In this document: positions 41,518-46,635 of the stretch, in pieces | Layout of the letters: each line of letters opens with the position of its first letter | How positions within the stretch are numbered: the stretch's first letter is position 1 | Assembly: GCA_003223325.1 (NCBI GenBank) | Contig: QHYS01000021.1 | Location: 5,967-52,601, forward strand | Length of the DNA stretch: 46,635 nucleotides | Direction: 5' to 3' | From: Acidobacteriota bacterium | Lineage (GTDB): Bacteria; Acidobacteriota; Terriglobia; Acidiferrales; UBA7541 | Notes under the pieces: model-generated | The model's database searches: none | What the model was told of the DNA's origin: nothing | Seen by the model: the letters and a program-made list of their open reading frames with translations, nothing else | Made by a program: the position numbers and the translations under genes

Positions 41518-42417
41518 ATGATCGATGAGAAGCACGATTTCGAAACAAGGGATGAGGCAACGAGCGATCTCTCACGGCGTGATTTCATCGCCATGTCTGT
41601 TGCTGCCGGCATTGTCGCCGCCAGCGGGTCCGCGTCAGCCGCCGCGATGCCGGTGACCGAGACCGACGTCGCGATCAAAACGCCCGATGGCATGTGTGAC
41701 GCCGCGTTCATTCATCCGAGTACCGGTTCGCACCCGGGTGTGGTGATCTGGGCGGACGCATTCGGCTTGCGCCCGGTGATGCGCGACATCGGCAAGCGCA
41801 TTGCCGGCGAAGGTTATTCGGTGCTCGTGCCAAACCCCTTCTATCGCGTGGGCAAGGCGCCGTTCTTCGACACGGACAAAGTTTCATCCTTCAACTTCCA
41901 GACGGACATGCCAAAGATTCAGCCGCTCATGGCTTCGATTAATGCTCCGGGCGCGGCAGAGAAAGATGCCGTGGCTTTCGTCGCTTTTCTCGACGCGCAA
42001 AAGGAAGTCAACCAATCAAAGAAAATCGGCACGCAAGGCTACTGCATGGGCGGGCCGCTGGTCGTCAAGACGTGCGCCGCAGTGCCAAATCGCGTAGGCG
42101 CCGGCGGTTCCTTCCACGGCGGCGGCTTGGTTACAGACAAGCCCGACAGCCCGCACCTGCTCGCCTCGAAGATCAAGGCGCGGATGTATTTCGGCATCGC
42201 CGCGAACGACGACATGCGCCAGCCGGACGCCAAGGACAAGCTGAAAGAGTCCTTCGCCGCGGCGAAGGTTCCCACGGAAATCGAAGTCTATTCATCCAAG
42301 CACGGTTGGTGTGTGCGGGATATGCCGGCGGATGCCAGCGGGCCGATCTACAACATGGCCGATGCTGAACGCGCCTGGGGCAAGCTTGTCGCTCTATACA
42401 AGGCGGCCCTCGCCTAG
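41518..42417 (+). CDS. Dienelactone hydrolase family protein with Tat signal
   Basis: 299 residues from ATG 41518, six bases after AAGGAG (41506-41511); the frame is open from 41470. The N-terminus has a twin-arginine signal (LSRRDFIAMSVAAGIVAASG, then SASAAA), so the folded enzyme is probably exported. Alpha/beta-hydrolase core: VVIWADAFGLRPVMRDIGKR, nucleophile Cys in GTQGYCMGGP, Asp in IAANDDMRQPDA and His in YSSKHGWCV, the Cys-Asp-His triad of the family. The natural substrate is unknown; no catechol-pathway genes are near. Alone between nuoA2 and the broken proC. Confidence 0.87.
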   Translation: MIDEKHDFETRDEATSDLSRRDFIAMSVAAGIVAASGSASAAAMPVTETDVAIKTPDGMCDAAFIHPSTGSHPGVVIWADAFGLRPVMRDIGKRIAGEGYSVLVPNPFYRVGKAPFFDTDKVSSFNFQTDMPKIQPLMASINAPGAAEKDAVAFVAFLDAQKEVNQSKKIGTQGYCMGGPLVVKTCAAVPNRVGAGGSFHGGGLVTDKPDSPHLLASKIKARMYFGIAANDDMRQPDAKDKLKESFAAAKVPTEIEVYSSKHGWCVRDMPADASGPIYNMADAERAWGKLVALYKAALA

Positions 42418-42484
42418 CGCGGTGCAGTCTCTAAGCTAATCTCAACGGCACTACAGGCTTGTGCGGGGGAAGCATTGTCTCTGT

Positions 42485-43003
42485 TCACACCGCATCGAAC
42501 ATCAATTCCTTGGCCCGCTCCGTGGCCTTCACGACCGCCTTGATCAGCGTCACCCGAACTTTGCCGTCTTCCAGTTCCATGATGCCGTCGATGGTGCAGC
42601 CCGCCGGCGTGGTCACGCCGTCTTTCAGCAGCGCAGGATGATCGCCGGTCTCCAGCACGGTTCGCGCCGCGCCCTGCATCGTCTGCGCGGCGAGCAATGT
42701 GGCCACTTCGCGCGGCAGTCCCACTTTCACTCCGCCCTCTGCTAGCGATTCGAGCAGAATGTACACAAAGGCCGCCCCACTCGCCGAAAGTCCTGTCACC
42801 GCGTCCATGTGCTTTTCATCGAGCACCACTGCGCGCCCCACAGCTTCAAACATGGCCCGCGCCATTTCCACATGCGTGGCCCCCGCGTGAGTGCCCCGAG
42901 CGATCCCCGTCATCCCGTAGCCGGTCGCGGATGGCGTGTTGGGCCTGGCGCGCACCACCGGCTTTTCGGCCCCCAAGTGCGGCCAGATCAATTTTGTCGG
43001 CAC
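42485..43003 (-). pseudogene. proC: Pyrroline-5-carboxylate reductase, C-terminal part of broken gene
   Basis: Encodes the ProC dimerisation domain and the sequence before it: KPVVRARPNTPSA, DAVTGLSASGAAFVYILLES, LAEGGVKVGLPREVATLLAA and KDGVTTPAGCTIDGIMELE. In another frame relative to 42988-43248. Native-looking sequence (AASVPTK) runs just upstream of the nominal ATG, showing that this is an internal piece. About 22-28 codons seem lost between the parts. Proline would have to be made by another reductase copy. Confidence 0.82.
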
Positions 43004-43248
43004 CGAAGCCGCATCGGCTTCACCGCCAGCAGCACCACGTCCGCGCCATGCACCGCCGCTCGGTTGTCGGTCCCGATGCGCACGCCCAGTTCTTTGCCGA
43101 GCTTCTCGGCGCGTTCGACGTGCCGCACCGTCGCAGCTACGTGCCCCGGCGACACCAGCTTCTGATCCAGAAATGCGCGCAGCAGAATGCCGCCCATCTT
43201 CCCTGCGCCCAGTACCGCCAAACGCTTGTGTGAGAGAGGATTGCTCAT
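42988..43248 (-). pseudogene. proC: Pyrroline-5-carboxylate reductase, N-terminal part of broken gene
   Basis: First 86 residues: the dinucleotide motif LAVLGAGKMGGILLRAFLD and the Rossmann strand ADVVLLAVKPM, after which the frame turns to RLRCRQN and stops. The intact enzyme reduces pyrroline-5-carboxylate to proline with NAD(P)H. The break lies at 43001-43025, where CACCG repeats flank the inverted repeat AAGCCG-CAT-CGGCTT. ATG 43248 has no neighbour to couple to. Confidence 0.82.
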
Positions 43249-43304
43249 AGGCCGAGTATTCTTAGGCAGATCGCCAATTCGGTCAATCGCCGATCCGATC
43301 AGGG

Positions 43305-43329
43305 TCGGGGTCCCCAGCGAAGACCCCGA
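43305..43329. repeat. GC-rich hairpin
   Basis: TCGGGGTC (43305-43312) pairs with GACCCCGA (43322-43329) around a nine-base loop, in the intergenic region between proC and the phosphoesterase remnant. No T-run, so a terminator role is doubtful; a dispersed palindromic repeat is equally likely. Confidence 0.35.
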
Positions 43330-43481
43330 GCAAGGGACCTCTCTTAGACCTTCTGCTTCGCTCGGGCCCGCCGGGAGGATTCGCGCTGCTGTTTGCTGAC
43401 GCCGTCCAAGCAGCCCCGGCTGCGCGCGATATCGCAGAGTGCTATATCATTAGAACTCACCGCGAGAAGCGCTGGAAGTGC

Positions 43482-43764
43482 ATGCGGACCGCCATAGTGT
43501 CAGACATCCACGGCAACCTGCCAGCCCTCGAAGCCGTTCCACCTCGAAGAAATGACCTTCGCGAATGCGGGCAGCGTCAGTCTTTCCTACGACGGCGATC
43601 CCCGCGCCTCATATCTGGTGTTGGACGGAACCAACGTCACCATTCAGCGCGTGGAATACGATCTGGAGCGCGAGGCAAACGATCTTCTGCATTCAGATTT
43701 GCCCTACGCTGGATGGGTGTCCCAGATCCTTCGTACGGGCAATTACCTGCCGCCGACCACCTGA
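43482..43764 (+). pseudogene. Metallophosphoesterase (YfcE-like), both ends kept, centre deleted
   Basis: Begins as a normal calcineurin-like phosphoesterase, MRTAIVSDIHGNLPALEAV (metal-binding DxH), then changes frame and continues with its C-terminus, FHLEEMTFANAGSVSLSYDG and DPRASYLVLDG, ending at TGA 43762. Roughly 130-160 codons with the GD, GNH and GHTH metal motifs are missing, so it cannot be active. The junction lies between two copies of CCTCGAAG (43526-43533 and 43542-43549). Confidence 0.75.
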
Positions 43765-43767
43765 TAC

Positions 43768-44727
43768 CTATCCGGCAGGCTTGGCCCGCAGCGAACCGGT
43801 CTTGGACGGAACTCGGCGCACAGACTCCTGTTGCCGCGCCAAATCCGTGCGCACGTGCGTCGGGTGCAGCAACGCGGCCAGCAGGGCCACTCCTTCGGTC
43901 AGGCGCGGCCCTGGGCGTGAAAAATATGCATTCGCATCCACAGCATAGATGTGGTCATTCCTGACTGCGGGAATTTCGTTCCATCCCGGCGGCAGCTTCG
44001 TCGAACGCCAAACGTTGATATTTCGTTCCAGGTTGTAGCCGCAAGACATCAAGATAACGATCTCGGGCTGTGCTGAGAGGGCGTCTCGCCACGGAACGGG
44101 AAAGGATGGCTCGCCCTCACGCCCAAGGACTTCGATCCCACCCGCGAGCCGCACCATCTCCGGAACCCAATGTCCGCCCATGTAAGGTGGATCGAACCAT
44201 TCCAGGCACAGCACCTTTGGACGCGGGGCCAATTCAGCCACCGCCTGTTCCACGGCTGCGACCTCCAAAGCTAGCCATTCCGCCAGCGCCTGTCCCTCCG
44301 AATCGTGCTCGGCAGCTTTGGCGATCTCACGGATGCCCTTCCAAACCTCCTCCAGGTTGCGCGGCGTAAAGCTGACCACCTGGGGCCTGCTTCCTGCCGG
44401 AAAACGGGAGAGGGCCGCGGCGATGTCGTGGGCGGACGCGGCGCAAACGTCACACAGATCTTGCGTCACAATAAGATCCGGCTGCAGACGCAGGAGCAGT
44501 TCCGCATCAAGCGCGTAAATACTCTCGCGACGGCCGATAAGTTCTCTCACTTGCCGCTCCACTTCGGCCGGCACTACCGAAGCGTCTAGGCGCGGCCGAA
44601 TCAATCGGGGTTTTGCAGCCGCTTCCGCGGGGAAATCGCATTCGTGCGTGACGCCAACCACGGAATCACCCGCGCCGACGGCGTAGAGAATTTCTGTCGC
44701 AGCAGGAAGGAGAGATACGATGTGCAT
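43768..44727 (-). CDS. Cobalamin-binding-type periplasmic binding fold protein (BtuF-like)
   Basis: 319 residues from ATG 44727. MHIVSLLPAATEILYAVGAG opens the first lobe, GVTHECDFP and LRLQPDLIVTQDLCDVCAAS follow, and after a long central helix comes VLCLEWFDPPYMGGHWVPEM and YAVDANAYFSRPGPRLTEGV. This is the two-lobe helical-linker binding fold of BtuF/FhuD proteins, often annotated as cobalamin-binding. There is no signal peptide or lipobox, so it is not a normal periplasmic receptor; no transporter genes are adjacent. Ligand unproven. Convergent with the phosphoesterase remnant. Confidence 0.8.
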   Translation of the reverse strand: MHIVSLLPAATEILYAVGAGDSVVGVTHECDFPAEAAAKPRLIRPRLDASVVPAEVERQVRELIGRRESIYALDAELLLRLQPDLIVTQDLCDVCAASAHDIAAALSRFPAGSRPQVVSFTPRNLEEVWKGIREIAKAAEHDSEGQALAEWLALEVAAVEQAVAELAPRPKVLCLEWFDPPYMGGHWVPEMVRLAGGIEVLGREGEPSFPVPWRDALSAQPEIVILMSCGYNLERNINVWRSTKLPPGWNEIPAVRNDHIYAVDANAYFSRPGPRLTEGVALLAALLHPTHVRTDLARQQESVRRVPSKTGSLRAKPAG

Positions 44728-44871
44728 CAGCGCGAGTGTAGCCCGGCTATCGGTGCAGCGCAATCCGCAGGAATATCCGACCAGGCAACCGGGATGGCCT
44801 GTTCATGAGGCCGGCGAAGCCTCCGTGTAGAGGAGGGTTTATCACTTACGCTGGATCGACTGCCGCATTTC

Positions 44872-44901
44872 TTGTATCGCAATCGGCCGCGGCCTTATAC
44901 T
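44872..44901 (+). promoter_or_regulatory. Candidate promoter of the GH3 gene
   Basis: TTGTAT (44872-44877), 18-bp spacer, TATACT (44896-44901). Start of transcription would be near 44908, about 113 bases before ATG 45021. No in-frame start codon was found in the leader. Confidence 0.45.
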
Positions 44902-45020
44902 TTTTGGCGCGGCGAAGGCTCAGCTGGCGAGTTGCGCCGCCATCCACGCATGCAGCACACGGTACTGGCCGCTCGTCTGTTCGCAATCGAATCTACAGCC
45001 TGTTTCCTGCGGCCTGCCTG

Positions 45021-46635
45021 ATGCCTCGTTCCCGCCGCACGCAACTCTTACGCCCGACTGTCCGTAAAGACGTTCGCCAGAGCCTTTCGCCTGGTGCGGA
45101 GTTTTGGGTCAAGAGCACCCTGGCAAAAATGAGCCTGGAGGAAAAACTTGGGCAGCTGCTCATGCTGCCGTTCCATGGGGAATTCACGTCCTTAGAAAGC
45201 GCTGAACATCGTGAGTTACAGCGCGCCATTGAGCGAAATCACATCGGCGGCTTTATGTTAGGCACGCGTGCTGGTCCCTTCGGAATCGAGCGCGGTAAGC
45301 CTTATGCGACAGCCGCGATGATTAATCTCCTGCAGAAAACCGCGCGCATTCCGTTGCTGTTTGCGGCCGATTTCGAACGCGGTACAGCCATGCGGCTCGA
45401 GAATGGCACGTCCTTTCCGCATGCCATGGCCGTAGCAGCCGGCGACCGTCCAGAGGACGCATATACGGTCGGACGCATTACTGCGGCCGAGGCACGGGCA
45501 GTCGGCATCCACTGGATTTTCGCACCTGTCGCCGACGTAAACAGCAACCCAGATAACCCCATTATCAACGTTCGCTCCTTTGGGGAAGATCCCAAGCAGG
45601 TCGCTGTGTTCGTCGACGCCTATGTACGCGGTGTCGAAGAGAACGGTGCTCTTTCCACGGCGAAACATTTTCCCGGCCACGGCGATACGCGGATCGATTC
45701 GCATCTTGACTTGCCTGCGGTCCCTAGCGACCGCGCCCATCTAGACGCAGTGGAGCTAGCTCCCTTCCGCGCCGCCTTTGCTGCAGGGGCAAGTACGGCA
45801 ATGACGGGTCACCTCGCCCTGCCGGCCCTTGAGTCCGATCCCCGACGACCGGCGACGCTCTCGCGGACAATTATTGCCGGTTTGCTGCGCCGTGAACTTC
45901 GTTTCGATGGGCTGGTGGTCACCGACGCGCTCGATATGGGAGCGGTTGCGCGGCACTTTACGCCCGCCGAAGCCGCCGTGGAGGCAATTCTCGCCGGAGC
46001 GGATGTGCTTTTGCAGCCACCCGTACCCGATGCAGCGTTGGCAGCCCTCAAAGAGGCGGCAAAATCCGGCCGTCTGCCGCTCGAGCGAATCAATCAGGGC
46101 GTAAGGCATGTGCTTCGAGCGAAGGCGCGAGTCGGGCTGCACCGAAATAGATTTGTAGATCTAGACTCTCTCCCAAAGTCGCTGGCCCGCACCGATTTCG
46201 TCCGCTCGGCCGACGAAATCGCCGACCGAGGCGTGGTGCTCTTTCGCGATACGCAACGTGTCTTGCCCCTGGATGCGGCGCGCCCGCTGAAATTGTTGCT
46301 CTTGAGCATCGCCGGCGATCCGGACGCCCAACCCGGGCGATTCTTGGAAAATGAAATCCGTTCGCGTGCGGACTCGCTCGAAGCATTGCATTTTGACACT
46401 CGATTCGCGCCGATCACCAGTCTCGATTTTTCTAAACTCGCACTCTACGACGCCGTGATTCTGGCACTTTTTGTTCGCGTGACTGACCGCAAAGGCAGCG
46501 TGGCCTTGCCGGAGGAACATGCCTCGGCAGTTCGTCGCGTGCTGGCCCTCAAGCGGCCGGTAATTGTCGCCTGCTTCGGAAGTCCTTACGTGACTAAACA
46601 TTTTCCCGAGGCAAAGACCTGGGTTGGTATCTTCA
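45021..46635 (+). CDS. Glycoside hydrolase family 3 protein (beta-N-acetylhexosaminidase-like), 3' end outside window
   Basis: 538 codons visible, still open at the window edge. LAKMSLEEKLGQLLMLPFHG starts the TIM-barrel; then IPLLFAADFERGTAMRL, NPDNPIINVRSFGEDP, the NagZ-type loop TAKHFPGHGDTRIDSHLDLP with its catalytic His/Asp, and DGLVVTDALDMGAV with the nucleophile Asp. A second alpha/beta domain begins near RGVVLFRDTQRVLPLD. GH3 enzymes with the KHFPGHG loop usually remove N-acetylglucosamine in peptidoglycan recycling; substrate here is inferred. ATG 45021 is the only in-frame ATG near the domain; no signal peptide is evident. Confidence 0.87.
   Translation, partial: MPRSRRTQLLRPTVRKDVRQSLSPGAEFWVKSTLAKMSLEEKLGQLLMLPFHGEFTSLESAEHRELQRAIERNHIGGFMLGTRAGPFGIERGKPYATAAMINLLQKTARIPLLFAADFERGTAMRLENGTSFPHAMAVAAGDRPEDAYTVGRITAAEARAVGIHWIFAPVADVNSNPDNPIINVRSFGEDPKQVAVFVDAYVRGVEENGALSTAKHFPGHGDTRIDSHLDLPAVPSDRAHLDAVELAPFRAAFAAGASTAMTGHLALPALESDPRRPATLSRTIIAGLLRRELRFDGLVVTDALDMGAVARHFTPAEAAVEAILAGADVLLQPPVPDAALAALKEAAKSGRLPLERINQGVRHVLRAKARVGLHRNRFVDLDSLPKSLARTDFVRSADEIADRGVVLFRDTQRVLPLDAARPLKLLLLSIAGDPDAQPGRFLENEIRSRADSLEALHFDTRFAPITSLDFSKLALYDAVILALFVRVTDRKGSVALPEEHASAVRRVLALKRPVIVACFGSPYVTKHFPEAKTWVGIF

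Overview
The window looks like a chromosomal segment of an Acidobacteriota bacterium, probably of the Terriglobia group. This rests on recognising protein families by eye (the acidobacterial PilX-type pilus protein, the M24 peptidase/DUF6677 pair, a divergent Hfq, split nuo operons), moderately high GC and many 4-base ATGA/GTGA gene overlaps. No database search was possible.

Layout. 1-0.7 kb: frameshifted end of a tyrosine recombinase abutting the 3' end of a tRNA-Thr gene, an old island scar. 0.9-6.4 kb (minus): a minor-pilin operon (GspH/FimT, PilV, PilW, PilX-like), with the PilX-like gene broken by an out-of-frame lesion. 6.9-9.8 kb (minus): two small membrane proteins, an M24 peptidase, DUF167 and a YggS-type PLP protein. 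9.9-10.6 kb: mobile-element debris (paired hairpins, IS110-type transposase remnant). 10.6-15.9 kb: tmk, holB and an Hfq-like gene; a LytS-type kinase; ribA; thiS with a conserved partner of unknown function.

The core (16.0-41.3 kb) is a tail-to-tail pair of respiratory operons. Operon 1 (plus) encodes NuoA, C, D, an E-F fusion, G, H, J, K, L, M, N. Operon 2 (minus) encodes NuoA, C, D, H, J, K, L, M, N and then, with overlapping reading frames, AtpZ, AtpI, AtpB and AtpE, the membrane part of ATP synthase. The operons end 116 bp apart. Neither has nuoB or nuoI, so no complete complex I can be built from this window; at least one outside locus must supply these Fe-S subunits. Operon 1 carries the NADH-oxidising module (E-F, G), operon 2 has none. 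An intrinsic terminator lies in operon 2 exactly where nuoB would be expected.

41.5-46.6 kb: a Tat-exported dienelactone hydrolase, a broken proC, a broken metallophosphoesterase, a cobalamin-binding-type protein and the start of a GH3 glycosidase that runs off the window.

The strongest leads are the twin complex I operons lacking nuoB/nuoI with Fo genes in the same transcription unit, a c-subunit with a signal peptide and most of a Na+-binding signature, a NuoG with cysteines for an extra [4Fe-4S] cluster, and three genes broken by out-of-frame deletions whose junctions each sit inside a short, in-phase direct repeat.
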